DNA of 64,000 nucleotides from Flavobacteriales bacterium (GCA_002737705.1 NSIM01000002.1:1-64000); one strand, 5' to 3'. Counted from the first letter of the stretch, positions 36,831 through 47,965 are shown. Program-made: numbers and translations. Notes: generated by a model not told the origin, from the sequence alone.

Positions 36831-39800
36831 ATGAAATTTATCGTAGACCAATTGCTACGCATAAAACCTATTCAACTCGGTTTTGCGCTGCTGCTGTATG
36901 TTGTTCACATACCTGTATCAGTATGGGCACAAACTGATACCCATAGATTACATTACAAAGTGGGTAAAGATGGGGGTAAAGGCAGCAAAATAGACCTGCA
37001 GAATCCCCTCAAAACAGAATGGCGTTATAATGCCCGAGAAAACAGGTATGAAGGATATCGACAAATCGGAACCTTACGCTACCCTACTGGTGAAATTATT
37101 TCGGTGACTGACTATTTTCAACAACAGGCAAAACAAATCAAGGAAGATTATTTCAGAACAAAAACCCAAAGTGCTTATTCCCTCAGTGGAAATAACAAAA
37201 GTGTAAGTGACTTAATCAAAGCCGAATTAAACAACCCAACCGTTTCGAAAATTTTTGGTGCGGGCGGAGTAGACTTCCAACTAAATGGCAGTGCTATGGT
37301 AAAATTGGGAGGCAATATTAATGTAAACCGCAACCCCAGTTTTTCGAAACGACAACAACGCTATTTCGTACCTGTTTTTGACCAGCAAATTCAAATTAGT
37401 GCCAACGGAAGTATTGGCGAATATGTAAAGTTGGGAATCAACTACGACACTGAGGCGGCATTTGAATTCGACAACCAAACCAATTTGGGATGGAAAGGAA
37501 AGCCCGATGGTATTTTAAAGGACATTCAGGTGGGCAATGTCAATCTCAATCTGCCCACCCAATTGATCAAACCCGCAAACAATTTGTTTGGATTTTCCAA
37601 TACAATGCAATTTGGAAAAACAACTGTTAAAACAGTTTTTTCTCAAAACAAAGGACAAAGTACCGAGACTGTATTAAAGGGAGGTGCGCAATTAAATGAG
37701 TTTAAAATCACCGCAGACAACTACGACCAAAACAAACATTTTTTTCTTTCCCAATTTTTTAGAGAGAATTTCAATGCCTCATTGCAAAATCTTCCCATCG
37801 TTGCAAGTGGTGTGATTGTGAATCGTGTAGAAGTTTGGGTAACCAATAAAAATGCCAATGTCGAAACGCCACGCGACATCCTTGCCTTCCAAGATTTGGG
37901 AGAATCAAAGCCTTATCGCACCTCATTGGGCGGATCAACGAACCCCGTTCCAGACAACAATTCGAATTCTCTATACAGTAAGATCATTGCCGACCCTGCC
38001 ATTCGCAGCATCGGGCAGGCCATTGACAAAGTCTATAATGCCATGCCAAATTTTGAACAAAGTGTTGATTTTGACATGTTGAACTACGCGAGACAGTTAA
38101 ACGAAAAAGAGTTCGCATTGAACGCCCAACTTGGCTATATATCACTCAATCAACCCCTGAACAATGATGAAATCCTGGCCGTCTCTTTTGAGTACACGTT
38201 CAATGGTGAAGCCTTCCAAGTGGGTGAATTTTCTCGAGACATCGCTCCGGGAAATCAACAATTATTGTTCCTGAAAATGTTAAAATCCAATACCATTAGA
38301 ACCCGATTGCCAATATGGAGGCTAATGATGAAAAATATTTATGCGCTCAATACCTATAGTCTTAGTTTGGAAGATTTTAAACTGAATGTTATCTATTCTG
38401 ATGACACAACCGGTGCTGATTTCAATTATTTACCCGTTGGGAATGCCAATGCCCCTGCTTTGGCAAATGGAAACCCTTTAATCCGGGTATTTGGATTAGA
38501 CAAGCTTAACAGACAGCAAGAAGGCAAACCCGATGGTATTTTCGATGCCATCGAGGGAATCACAGTAAATACCCAATTTGCACGCATCATTTTTCCTGTT
38601 ACCGAACCTTTTGGCACTTATCTCAGGACACAGTTTAATGGACGAAATGACCTAGGAGATTATTATTGTTTCGACGCATTGTATGACAGTACGAAATGGC
38701 TTGCCCAACAGGATGTGAAACACAATAAGTATTTTTTACAGGGCAGTTATAAAAGTAGCAATGGAACAGAATTGTTTTTGGGAACAACCAACCTGCAAAG
38801 AGGATCTGTTCGTGTTACCGCAAATGGAAGACCCCTTACTGAAGGAGCAGACTATGAAGTGGATTATGCACTTGGAAGAGTGCGTATAACCAACCAGGGA
38901 TTGTTGCAGGGCGGAGCCGAAATTCGGGCAAGTGCCGACGGTCAAAGCTTTTTTAATATCCAACAAAAAACATTATTGGGTGGACGACTGGAGCATAAAT
39001 ACAACCCCAGACTGCTCATGGGAGTCACTGCGTTGCACATGTATGAAAGGCCACTCACCACGAAGACAAACTTTAACGAAGAACCCCTGTTAAATTCGAT
39101 CATTGGTGCCGATTTTTTGTATAGTTCGAAATCTCGTTTCCTGACAAGAATGGTAGATAAATTGCCTTTTTTAGAAACAAAAGAAGTCTCAAACATTACT
39201 GCATATGGTGAATTTGCCCGTATCTTTCCGCACAATCACAAATCGCAGGGAGGCGAACGAGGCATTTCGAATCTGGAAGATTTTGAGAATGCCGAATTGT
39301 TAAACGATTTTAAAATGGTTTCAAATTGGGTGGTGGCTGCTGTGCCACAGAAACAACCCGACAAATTTCCAGACACCAAGAATTTGGATAAATTGACATG
39401 GCTCAACCACCACGCAAGCCTTAGCTTTTATACTATAGACCAACTTTTTTACCGCGATAACGACATGCCCGATAACATCAACAAACGGGTAGATGCCATA
39501 TTGAGCAATCCATTTATGCGCCAGGTAGACCAACGCGAAGTCTTCCCACAACGAAACTTTCCCCAAGGGACACCTACTATTTTGCCGACACTAGACTTGT
39601 TTTATCGGCCAAAAGTGAGGGGCATGTATAATTTTAATACGAATCCTTCACAAATTAACACAGATGGAAATTTGACAACACCTGAGTTGAGTTGGGCTGG
39701 GATAACCCGCAAGGTAGACCAAAACGATTTCGAAGCAGCAAATATTGACTATATTGAGATTTGGATGCTTGACCCGATGAGTGAAAATCCAAATCTAAAA

Positions 39801-42800
39801 GGAGACCTTTTATTGCATTTGGGAAATGTGAGTGAAGACATATTGCCCGACCGAAGGAAATCCTTTGAAAATGGCCTCGCTTCTATGGGATCGAGCAATA
39901 CTGATTTAGACACAACCCAATTTGCCATGGTACCCAATGCCCCCCAAATCAACTTTGCTTTTGACAACAACAATACAACCCTCAAATCACAAGATTTAGG
40001 ACTCGATGGTATGGATGATGTCGAAGAACGCCTGCATTTCGATTCTGTTTTCTTAAAACGTGTTAAATCGGAATTTGGCCAAGGTTCTAACTATTATCAA
40101 AATGCCACCAAAGACCCTTCCAACGACAACTTTATACATTACCTTGATGATGGCTATAATTCTTCGGATGCTGATATTGCAGGGCGCTATACACATTTTC
40201 AGGGATTACAGGGAAATTCTAACCCTGAGCAGTATACAGGAAAATATGCAGGCATGCCAAAATCTTCAACTTCAATGCCTTCAGATGAAGATGTTAACCG
40301 AGACTTTACCCTAAACCAAAGTGAAGACTACTATCAATACCGGATTAAAATCAATGCTGCCGATATGCAATTGGGGAAAAACTATGTTTCTGATATAGTA
40401 AAAAACACTGTGAAGATGCGCAACGGGAAAGACCGCCAAATAACCTGGTACCAGCTTAAAATTCCCATTCGAGAATTCGAAAAAGCTGTCGGAAACATTT
40501 CTGATTTTAAGAGCATTCGATTCATGCGCATGGTCATGACCAATTTTAATGATTCTGCCATACTGCGATTTGGCTATATTAATATGGTAAGGGCCGATTG
40601 GCGCCGCTATACAAATTCGTTAAAAACTCCAGGTATTGTTGTGCCAATCGACCCAAATGACGGAACCAAGTTTATTGTGAGTACTGTCAATATAGAAGAA
40701 AATAGCAAACGTCTACCCATTGCCTATGTATCTCCCCCGGGGATAGATCGGGTTCAGAACATGGCGAGTTTAGGCACTGTTTTAGAGAACGAACAAGCCC
40801 TTTCTGTTGAGGTTTGCGACTTAAATACAGGAGATGCCCGCGCGGCCTTCAAAACAACAACCTTTGATGCCCGCAATTACAAACGCATGCAACTGTTTGT
40901 TCATGCTGAAGAAAAAAATTCACTTCCTGTAAACGATGGCGAAGTTTCTGCATTTATCCGTTTTGGAACAGACCTTACATCCAACTATTATGAATATGAA
41001 ATTCCCTTGAAAATGACACGGGGATTTGTGAATATGAATTCTTCCAATGCAGATAAAACAATTTGGCCAGACGAAAACTTTATTGATATTCCGTTTGACT
41101 CATTCTATAACCTTAAAATTATTCGACAAAATGCTGCATGGCCGATGACTGCTCCCTATATCAAATTCATGGGCAAAGGAAAAATTACGGTTATGGGACT
41201 GCCCGATATTGGAAATTTGCGGGTGATGATGGTGGGTGTTAAAAACAATGCCAGCAGTCCAAAATGCTTCGAAGTGTGGTTTAACGAATTGCGTGTAAAA
41301 GAAATTGCCAATTCTGGTGGCTGGGCTTCCCTGGCGAATGTGCAAATGCAGTTGGCAGATTTTGGTCAACTTAATGTCGGTGGAACCATCCGAACCATTG
41401 GTTTTGGAGATGTAGACAAAAAACTCAATGACCGAAGTTTGAGTTCGAATTACAACTACGACATTGCATCCAATCTCGAGCTTGGAAAGTTCTTTGCGCA
41501 AAAAGCAGGCATTAGTATTCCAATGTATATCGGATACTCTGAAAGTTATATAAGGCCAAAATACAATCCCCTAAATCCTGACCTAGAGCTATCTCCTTTT
41601 CTTGCGCGAATTTCTGATGATGGCATTCGAAAGGCGATCCAAAAAGCGGCCGAAGAATTTAATTCCTTGTACAGCATCAACTTTAACAATGTCAGGGTAG
41701 CGAATGGAACAGGAAAGACTGCAAAACCCTGGTCGATCTCTAATTTTGTCTTGGGATATAGTTATCAAAACAACTACCGACGCAACCAACAAATCGAAGA
41801 GTACTTTGTAAAAACAACACAAGCAACCCTCGGCTATGTGTATGCCAAAAATATCCAATACATCCGTCCATTTAACAAAATACGCAGCAAAAACTTGACA
41901 CTTCTGCGTGATGTAAATTTTAATTTATTGCCATCAAACCTCAGTGCCCAAATGCAAGTAAACCGATTGTACAGCGAACAACAATCGAGAAATAACAACA
42001 AGTTTATTCAGGTTAATCCCCGAATGTTTGACAAAAATTTTGTGCTTTTGCGAAACTTTAATGTTTCTCTTCCTTTAGCCCAATCAATCAATATTACCTA
42101 TTCTGCCAATATTTCTTCACGTATCCAGGAACCCTATGGCAGACTAGACGAAAAATTAAAAATTGATTCTGTACGCAAAGAATTTCTTACTTTGGGCAGA
42201 ATGACAAAATTTTACCAAAGCATGAATGCCAATTACAACCTCCCATTTTCAAAGATAAAATGGATACGTTGGATGACTGGCACCGTAACCTATGCCTCGA
42301 GTTACGAATGGCTCCAAGCGCCCCCTGTGTTTGAAAGCTTGGGTAACCGGATTCAAAATGGACAAGACATTAATTTTACTGGGCAAATGAATTTCACCCA
42401 ATTGTATCAGCAAATTCGTTGGTTGCGCGATCTTGAAAAACCCAAACAATCCAAATCCGTTAAAAAAGAAGGAGATGAAGCTACCACCTTTAACAATGCC
42501 CTAGAAAAAGGTGCGGAAACAAAAAAAGCAAACCCTGTGAAAATATTCGTAGGAAATATATTAAGTATGCTTAAGAATGCCAGCTTCAGTTATCAATACA
42601 AGGAAAATACCGAATTGCCTGGATTTGCATACAAACCCGATTATTTTGGAACAAACTTTAAACATATGCAACCCGGAATGGGTTTTGTTTTCGGATTACA
42701 GGATCCCAATTTACGTTACAAACTAGCCAGTGATGGCGCGTTGAAAAATGATGCCAGACAATCGAATTTCTACCGCAAAAACACCACAGACAATGGTACA

Positions 42801-43895
42801 GGAAATATTACCATTGAGCCCATTAAAAATCTGAGGATACGATTGGATTTTGCCAGAAACAGCACACAAGGAACACAGTCTATTTTTAAATATGATGGGG
42901 CAAATTGGGTGGATCAGGGTCTGACACAAACCGGCAATTACAATATTACGGGGTGGTTTTTTTCTACCCACTTTGTTAAAGACAAATCGATCTCAGACAA
43001 CCATACCAATCCTGTTTTTGATCAATTTATAGCCAATCGATATACAACATCCCAGCGATTGTCATTGCAACGCATTGGCGGATCCTATATCGACACAATT
43101 ACAAAATGGCCCATCGGATACACAAAAAATTCACAAGATGTTTTATTGGGTGCATTTTATGCTTCATATTCTGGCCAAGATGTTGGCATATCTGATATCA
43201 GCGGATTCCCAAAATTGCCTTTGCCGAATTGGAATATCAATTACAATGGACTCACAAAAATAAAATTCTTGGCAGAATATTTTAGCAATATCAACATTAA
43301 ACATGCGTATTCTGGTCGATACTCCATTGGCAATTACACCCAAAATCTCAAATACTCTCCTACGCAATCCGTTGAAATGGGTAAAGATTTACTACCCAAA
43401 TACCAAATTGCCGATGCCACAATAACCGAAGGATTCTATCCTATGATCGGCATTAACCTGACAACCAAAAACAACTGGACAATTGGAGTTGATTACAAGC
43501 GTTCGAGGGTGCTAAAATTGTTTGCAGCCAGTTTTAATCTCACCGAAATGCGGAACAATGAATTTCAATTAACTGGAGGATATCGCAGCACTGGTATCAC
43601 AATGCCTTTTCGCAGAAATGGAAGATGGGTATACCTCCCCAATGACTTCAGATTCGATTTGACAGTGGGTATAACAGACAATGTTACAGTGATTCGAAAA
43701 ATAGATTTAAACGTCAATAAATACATTGCAGGAATGCGAACCATTAGAATGAGTCCGGCGATAACATACCAAGTAAACCAAAAAATAAATGTAGCCATTA
43801 AATATAATCGTGTTATAATGGAACCGAAAGTTTTTTCCCAGTTTTATACTGCCCTAACAGACTTTGGAATTGAAGCACGCTATACCTTTAACTAA
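36831..43895 (+). CDS. sprA: Type IX secretion translocon SprA (Sov)
   Basis: The giant outer-membrane beta-barrel of the T9SS, 2354 aa, close to the family's size. In F. johnsoniae SprA is a 36-strand barrel that exports folded cargo. A signal peptide (LGFALLLYVVHIPVSVWAQ, ending at about residue 34) is followed by the N-terminal SprA/Motility domains (ELNNPTVSKIFGAGGVDFQL, NGSAMVKLGGNINVNRNPSF, EYVKLGINYDTEAAFEFDNQ, VGNVNLNLPTQLI). Long stretches of barrel strands and loops run to a C-terminus ending GIEARYTFN. No frameshift or internal stop is present. It lies between ruvA and porZ with 68 and 12 base gaps. Confidence 0.95.
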   Translation: MKFIVDQLLRIKPIQLGFALLLYVVHIPVSVWAQTDTHRLHYKVGKDGGKGSKIDLQNPLKTEWRYNARENRYEGYRQIGTLRYPTGEIISVTDYFQQQAKQIKEDYFRTKTQSAYSLSGNNKSVSDLIKAELNNPTVSKIFGAGGVDFQLNGSAMVKLGGNINVNRNPSFSKRQQRYFVPVFDQQIQISANGSIGEYVKLGINYDTEAAFEFDNQTNLGWKGKPDGILKDIQVGNVNLNLPTQLIKPANNLFGFSNTMQFGKTTVKTVFSQNKGQSTETVLKGGAQLNEFKITADNYDQNKHFFLSQFFRENFNASLQNLPIVASGVIVNRVEVWVTNKNANVETPRDILAFQDLGESKPYRTSLGGSTNPVPDNNSNSLYSKIIADPAIRSIGQAIDKVYNAMPNFEQSVDFDMLNYARQLNEKEFALNAQLGYISLNQPLNNDEILAVSFEYTFNGEAFQVGEFSRDIAPGNQQLLFLKMLKSNTIRTRLPIWRLMMKNIYALNTYSLSLEDFKLNVIYSDDTTGADFNYLPVGNANAPALANGNPLIRVFGLDKLNRQQEGKPDGIFDAIEGITVNTQFARIIFPVTEPFGTYLRTQFNGRNDLGDYYCFDALYDSTKWLAQQDVKHNKYFLQGSYKSSNGTELFLGTTNLQRGSVRVTANGRPLTEGADYEVDYALGRVRITNQGLLQGGAEIRASADGQSFFNIQQKTLLGGRLEHKYNPRLLMGVTALHMYERPLTTKTNFNEEPLLNSIIGADFLYSSKSRFLTRMVDKLPFLETKEVSNITAYGEFARIFPHNHKSQGGERGISNLEDFENAELLNDFKMVSNWVVAAVPQKQPDKFPDTKNLDKLTWLNHHASLSFYTIDQLFYRDNDMPDNINKRVDAILSNPFMRQVDQREVFPQRNFPQGTPTILPTLDLFYRPKVRGMYNFNTNPSQINTDGNLTTPELSWAGITRKVDQNDFEAANIDYIEIWMLDPMSENPNLKGDLLLHLGNVSEDILPDRRKSFENGLASMGSSNTDLDTTQFAMVPNAPQINFAFDNNNTTLKSQDLGLDGMDDVEERLHFDSVFLKRVKSEFGQGSNYYQNATKDPSNDNFIHYLDDGYNSSDADIAGRYTHFQGLQGNSNPEQYTGKYAGMPKSSTSMPSDEDVNRDFTLNQSEDYYQYRIKINAADMQLGKNYVSDIVKNTVKMRNGKDRQITWYQLKIPIREFEKAVGNISDFKSIRFMRMVMTNFNDSAILRFGYINMVRADWRRYTNSLKTPGIVVPIDPNDGTKFIVSTVNIEENSKRLPIAYVSPPGIDRVQNMASLGTVLENEQALSVEVCDLNTGDARAAFKTTTFDARNYKRMQLFVHAEEKNSLPVNDGEVSAFIRFGTDLTSNYYEYEIPLKMTRGFVNMNSSNADKTIWPDENFIDIPFDSFYNLKIIRQNAAWPMTAPYIKFMGKGKITVMGLPDIGNLRVMMVGVKNNASSPKCFEVWFNELRVKEIANSGGWASLANVQMQLADFGQLNVGGTIRTIGFGDVDKKLNDRSLSSNYNYDIASNLELGKFFAQKAGISIPMYIGYSESYIRPKYNPLNPDLELSPFLARISDDGIRKAIQKAAEEFNSLYSINFNNVRVANGTGKTAKPWSISNFVLGYSYQNNYRRNQQIEEYFVKTTQATLGYVYAKNIQYIRPFNKIRSKNLTLLRDVNFNLLPSNLSAQMQVNRLYSEQQSRNNNKFIQVNPRMFDKNFVLLRNFNVSLPLAQSINITYSANISSRIQEPYGRLDEKLKIDSVRKEFLTLGRMTKFYQSMNANYNLPFSKIKWIRWMTGTVTYASSYEWLQAPPVFESLGNRIQNGQDINFTGQMNFTQLYQQIRWLRDLEKPKQSKSVKKEGDEATTFNNALEKGAETKKANPVKIFVGNILSMLKNASFSYQYKENTELPGFAYKPDYFGTNFKHMQPGMGFVFGLQDPNLRYKLASDGALKNDARQSNFYRKNTTDNGTGNITIEPIKNLRIRLDFARNSTQGTQSIFKYDGANWVDQGLTQTGNYNITGWFFSTHFVKDKSISDNHTNPVFDQFIANRYTTSQRLSLQRIGGSYIDTITKWPIGYTKNSQDVLLGAFYASYSGQDVGISDISGFPKLPLPNWNINYNGLTKIKFLAEYFSNINIKHAYSGRYSIGNYTQNLKYSPTQSVEMGKDLLPKYQIADATITEGFYPMIGINLTTKNNWTIGVDYKRSRVLKLFAASFNLTEMRNNEFQLTGGYRSTGITMPFRRNGRWVYLPNDFRFDLTVGITDNVTVIRKIDLNVNKYIAGMRTIRMSPAITYQVNQKINVAIKYNRVIMEPKVFSQFYTALTDFGIEARYTFN

Positions 43896-43907
43896 AATGA
43901 CCGGCCC

Positions 43908-46178
43908 ATGAACCCATTGGTAAAATATATCCTTCTTCTGGCAATGGGATTGGAAATAAGCAATTCCCAGGCACAATTAATCCAAACAGGTCAATGGCGA
44001 AGCCACTTGAGTTATAAAGATGCAAAAATCTGCGAAGCGAGTAATCGCTATGTGTATGCCGCATCACAACAAGGGTTTTTTAGGGTTCTAAACGCCTCAA
44101 ACGAGATTGAAAAACTGGGCAAGTCAGAAGGTTTTCATGGAGCCGGAGTATGCGCATTGTTTTATTTTAAAGACAAAGACATTCTATTGATCGGATATAC
44201 CGACGGAAATATTGATTTGTTGAAAAACGACCAAACCATTGTCAATATTCCCGGTTTTTATGCCAAATTGTTACAAGGCAATAAAAGTATACTCCATGCA
44301 TATTTTTCGGGCAACAATGCGTTGGTTTCAACCTATTTTGGACTATTGGTCATAGATTTAACCAACAATGAAATCAATGATAGTTATAGTTCAATTGGTC
44401 CAAATGGTACATCAATTCCGGTATTGTCGAGTTTGATAGTTGGAGATTCGGTCTATATTGGAACCGATAAAGGCATACGATTTGCGAAATGGAGTCGATT
44501 GGTAAATCTCAATGACTATACACAATGGAATTGGTTGTTTGAAGGAAAACCATGCACATTTCTTAGCCCTTTTGGAAAAAAAATTGTTTTTGAAAGTGAC
44601 AGCTTTGTTTATTCTATTGAAAAGGGTATTTCGACATTGCTTCTCCCCGAAAAAAGAGGAGTTGCCCGCATTTGGAACAATGAATTTGGCACCCATGTCG
44701 TGCGGGGTGGAGACATCTACACCTATCACAATGCAACGGTTGTAAAAGAAAGCATCAACTTGGTTGTAAGTGCAACCCAGTTCAAAGACAAACTATTTTG
44801 GTTTTGTACAGGCATAGGACCTGGACTTATAAAAAAAGCCCCGGGAGGAGAAATCGCCTTTATGCCCGATGGGCCAGCTGATCCCTCTATTTTTAAGATG
44901 ACACAAACTGCCCCTAACATACTGGCTTCAGGTGGCGGTGTGAGTTCGACTTTTGGCAATACATTCAATAACGCGGGATTCTATATTTATTTACCTGGGG
45001 GTTGGAAAAACAACCTTTCGTCTTCATTCAATACCAATATGTACGATTTTACTTATGTACATTTTCAAAAATCCAGGGGATGGTATTTGGCTGCCACCCA
45101 TTCGAATGGCATCTTGGTAATGCGGGCACTAAACAATGGAAAAGGGGAAAGCGAAAATTTTGAAATTATCAACCGCTTTGATGATGTAAATTCCCCCTTA
45201 AAACGACTTCCACCGCTCAATTTAATCAGGGTTTCAGGGATGGCCGAAGACAGCAAGGGCAATTTGTGGATAGCCAATTATGGAAGTACCAATCCACTGA
45301 TTTGTTATACCAAATCTGGACAATGGAAAAGTTTTGATTTACCCAGTAATGAAGTAAAAAATCTGGTAATAGACAACTTAGACCGGAAATGGATGATTCT
45401 ACAATCAGGTGGAATACAGGTATTCGATGAAGGGAAATTGATGGACAACATGTCTGATGATCGGTCTGTGATTATTGGCACCAAAAATGGATTGCTTTCG
45501 AATGATATACTTTCGATTCAATCGGACAAACTAGGATATGTATGGATCGGAAGCAATCAGGGACTAAATGTATATACAGGATCTTCTCTTTTATTCACAA
45601 ACCCAAAAATAGACCGATTTATTGTGGAACAAGACGGTCTGGTTGGTTATCTGATGGGGGAAGAAAGCATCAATGACATTTGTGTAGACGGCGGAAATCG
45701 AAAATGGATGGCTACAAACAATGGGCTGTTTTTGGTTGAGCCCTATGGTCAAAGTGTAATTCTGCATTTCAACAAAGAAAATAGTCCCTTGCTTTCAGAC
45801 CGAATTAACTGTTTAGGGCAAGTCAGCAGTACCGGAGAAATTTTTGCCGGCACAGACCGCGGCATTACTTCTTACAGGAGCGATGCCAATGATGCCAAAG
45901 AAAATTTTGAAAAAATAAAGGTGTATCCAAATCCTGTTTCTCCCTCCTACGAGGGCCTCATTACAATCGAGGGGCTTACTTCCAATGCGGAAGTGAAAAT
46001 TACAGACGCGACTGGCAAACTCATTTATCAAACCAAGGCCAATGGTGGCAAAGCCACATGGAATGGGTTAAGACACGATGGAACCAAGCCCAATAGCGGC
46101 GTTTTAATTGTATTTGCGGTTAACAGCGATGGCTCAGAAACGGCCATGGGAAAATTTATTTACATGCATAAAAATTAA
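43908..46178 (+). CDS. porZ: Type IX secretion surface protein PorZ
   Basis: In P. gingivalis PorZ is part of the attachment complex and binds A-LPS. This protein has 756 aa, with a signal peptide of about 23 residues. Then comes the PorZ hallmark GQWRSHLSYKDA, two beta-propeller domains with two-component-regulator-like blades (AEDSKGNLWIANYG, SDKLGYVWIGSNQGLNVYTG, KWMATNNGLFLVE), and a C-terminal type IX sorting domain of about 80 residues (KIKVYPNPVSPSYEGLITIE, VKITDATGKLIYQ, WNGLRHDG). It follows sprA by 12 bases, so likely co-expressed. Confidence 0.92.
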   Translation: MNPLVKYILLLAMGLEISNSQAQLIQTGQWRSHLSYKDAKICEASNRYVYAASQQGFFRVLNASNEIEKLGKSEGFHGAGVCALFYFKDKDILLIGYTDGNIDLLKNDQTIVNIPGFYAKLLQGNKSILHAYFSGNNALVSTYFGLLVIDLTNNEINDSYSSIGPNGTSIPVLSSLIVGDSVYIGTDKGIRFAKWSRLVNLNDYTQWNWLFEGKPCTFLSPFGKKIVFESDSFVYSIEKGISTLLLPEKRGVARIWNNEFGTHVVRGGDIYTYHNATVVKESINLVVSATQFKDKLFWFCTGIGPGLIKKAPGGEIAFMPDGPADPSIFKMTQTAPNILASGGGVSSTFGNTFNNAGFYIYLPGGWKNNLSSSFNTNMYDFTYVHFQKSRGWYLAATHSNGILVMRALNNGKGESENFEIINRFDDVNSPLKRLPPLNLIRVSGMAEDSKGNLWIANYGSTNPLICYTKSGQWKSFDLPSNEVKNLVIDNLDRKWMILQSGGIQVFDEGKLMDNMSDDRSVIIGTKNGLLSNDILSIQSDKLGYVWIGSNQGLNVYTGSSLLFTNPKIDRFIVEQDGLVGYLMGEESINDICVDGGNRKWMATNNGLFLVEPYGQSVILHFNKENSPLLSDRINCLGQVSSTGEIFAGTDRGITSYRSDANDAKENFEKIKVYPNPVSPSYEGLITIEGLTSNAEVKITDATGKLIYQTKANGGKATWNGLRHDGTKPNSGVLIVFAVNSDGSETAMGKFIYMHKN

Positions 46179-46209
46179 GAATTCAATCACCACCAATTCT
46201 CTGCCCCGA

Positions 46210-46971
46210 CTAGAGATTGACCTCGAGCCCGTCATAGGCAAGGTCGATACCATCGGGCAATTCGGCACATACTAGATCATGTAAGCCCATCTGATGACTC
46301 ATGTGTGTAAAATAGGTTTGTTTGGCGCCCAATTCTGTTGCAAGGGCTACTGCCTGCGCCAGGGTAAAATGGGATATATGTTCTTCGCGGCGGAGGGCAT
46401 TTAGCACCAGTACGTCCAAGCCTTTTAATTTTTCTTTTTCGATTTCAGAAATAAAATTGGCATCTGTTATGTAAGCGAACTTATGAAAAACAAATCCCAA
46501 TACCTGCAATTTATGGTGTAAAACAGAAACGGGCTTGATTTCACAATCACCCAATAAGAAATTCTTGTTTTCGATTATATGCCAATCAATTTGTGGAATT
46601 CCTGGATAGGGTGCAGGGTTAAAAATATAATCATATTGGCTTTGAAAAACTTCGTATACCCTTTGTTGGAGATATACCGGCATACTTTTTTTTTGAATAA
46701 AATTAAAGGTCCTAACATCATCCAGACCCGCAGTATGGTCTCGGTGTTCATGGGTAAACAAAATAGCATCCAATTGATTAATTCCTGCACGAATCATTTG
46801 ATATCTAAAATCAGGTCCACTATCGATTACGATACTTTTGCCTTTCCACTCCAAATGAATCGATGCACGCAATCGTTTATCGCGGGAATTTGAACTCAAA
46901 CACACTTCACTTTGGCAACCGATGGGTGGAACTCCCTGAGATGTTCCCGTACCTAGAAAAGTAATTTTCAT
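46210..46971 (-). CDS. MBL-fold metallo-hydrolase, PhnP-like
   Basis: A metallo-beta-lactamase-fold hydrolase of 253 aa. The metal motif HEHRDH lies at residues 74-79, and LGTGTSQGVPPIGC at the N-terminus is the PhnP-type start. YITDANF and HMSHQMG carry further probable ligands. PhnP hydrolyses cyclic phosphate esters in phosphonate use, but many relatives have unknown substrates and no phn genes are here. It follows the isomerase gene by 10 bases on the same strand and ends convergent to porZ. Confidence 0.85.
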   Translation of the reverse strand: MKITFLGTGTSQGVPPIGCQSEVCLSSNSRDKRLRASIHLEWKGKSIVIDSGPDFRYQMIRAGINQLDAILFTHEHRDHTAGLDDVRTFNFIQKKSMPVYLQQRVYEVFQSQYDYIFNPAPYPGIPQIDWHIIENKNFLLGDCEIKPVSVLHHKLQVLGFVFHKFAYITDANFISEIEKEKLKGLDVLVLNALRREEHISHFTLAQAVALATELGAKQTYFTHMSHQMGLHDLVCAELPDGIDLAYDGLEVNL

Positions 46972-46981
46972 GCTCTTTGGG

Positions 46982-47965
46982 TTAAATTCCTTCGAGATAT
47001 TCTTTCAATCTCATAATAATACCCACCTGCATATTGTCTACCCCTTTATCATTAGATGCCCAAACACTGAACCAATCGGTTGCGTGAATGACTTCAAACT
47101 GAGAAAGTAAGGATGCATTTTGAATCGGGTAAACATAGATGGTATTGCCAGCATCCATGAGCAGGGTTTTTAAGAATCCAAAGCGCACATTTACCCTTGC
47201 ATTCTCCCCGCTATTGAGAAAAATGAAATTTGTATCCCTTTGAGAATAATAACTTTCGATCATATTGTGATTCGCCTCAGGCAAAACACAGACAAACCCC
47301 TCTCCTTTTGCATTCTCTTGAATTTGCTGACAAAAACGGATCCCTACAGCTTCATATGACAAATCACATACAACAACAAATTTTTGGAAAATGGATGGCT
47401 TAAAAGTTGCATACATTTCTTTGGCCTTTGAAACGATTGCGGACGGGGAAAGCAGCATTTTTTGAATCTCTGTTAATACTGGAGTCATGTCTTTTTCCAA
47501 TAACTCACCCAAAATTAGCACCAGTGTGGCCAGTCCAAATCCGAGTGTCATTCGGGGTTGATAACCCAAGGCGATACTGTAATAAGGAAGATTTTGTTCT
47601 ACAGCCAATGCCTTAAGCTTACCTGATGCAGCAACACAGATTATATCTGATCCCCGCCTTTTAGACTCCGAATACATCGACAAGGTTTCTTCGGTATTGC
47701 CACTATAACTACAAAGTATAACAAGGGTATTTTTATCGGCATAGGCGGGTAAATTGTATTCACTGTATACTTCTACTGGAATGGGCATTTGTTTCATAAA
47801 TGCCAAGCGGGCAATTCGACCCCCAATTCCACTGCCACCCAAACCACCAATAATGATATTATGGTAAGCCCCAACCTTTTTATTGTGTGGATGATAATGG
47901 TCTACTACATAGGTGATCTGTTCATGAAAATTTTCCAATGAAGATTCGTGGGTAATCCCTGTCAT
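46982..47965 (-). CDS. Bifunctional phosphoglucose/phosphomannose isomerase (SIS family)
   Basis: A sugar-phosphate isomerase of about 327 aa. The SIS-domain motifs are IIGGLGGSGIGGRIARLAF, NTLVILCSYSGNTEETLSMY and GDLSYE-like strands. GEGFVCVLPEANHNMIESYY has the catalytic His/Glu region of the archaeal-type PGI/PMI family, which interconverts Fru6P with Glc6P and Man6P. The ATG at 47965 is preferred over 47980 because a full promoter ends four bases before it. Confidence 0.88.
   Translation of the reverse strand: MTGITHESSLENFHEQITYVVDHYHPHNKKVGAYHNIIIGGLGGSGIGGRIARLAFMKQMPIPVEVYSEYNLPAYADKNTLVILCSYSGNTEETLSMYSESKRRGSDIICVAASGKLKALAVEQNLPYYSIALGYQPRMTLGFGLATLVLILGELLEKDMTPVLTEIQKMLLSPSAIVSKAKEMYATFKPSIFQKFVVVCDLSYEAVGIRFCQQIQENAKGEGFVCVLPEANHNMIESYYSQRDTNFIFLNSGENARVNVRFGFLKTLLMDAGNTIYVYPIQNASLLSQFEVIHATDWFSVWASNDKGVDNMQVGIIMRLKEYLEGI

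Noticed and set aside
46210-47965. MBL hydrolase and isomerase as a phosphonate-use operon
   Set aside because: The hydrolase resembles PhnP, but no other phn genes are present and the pairing with a sugar isomerase gives no support.
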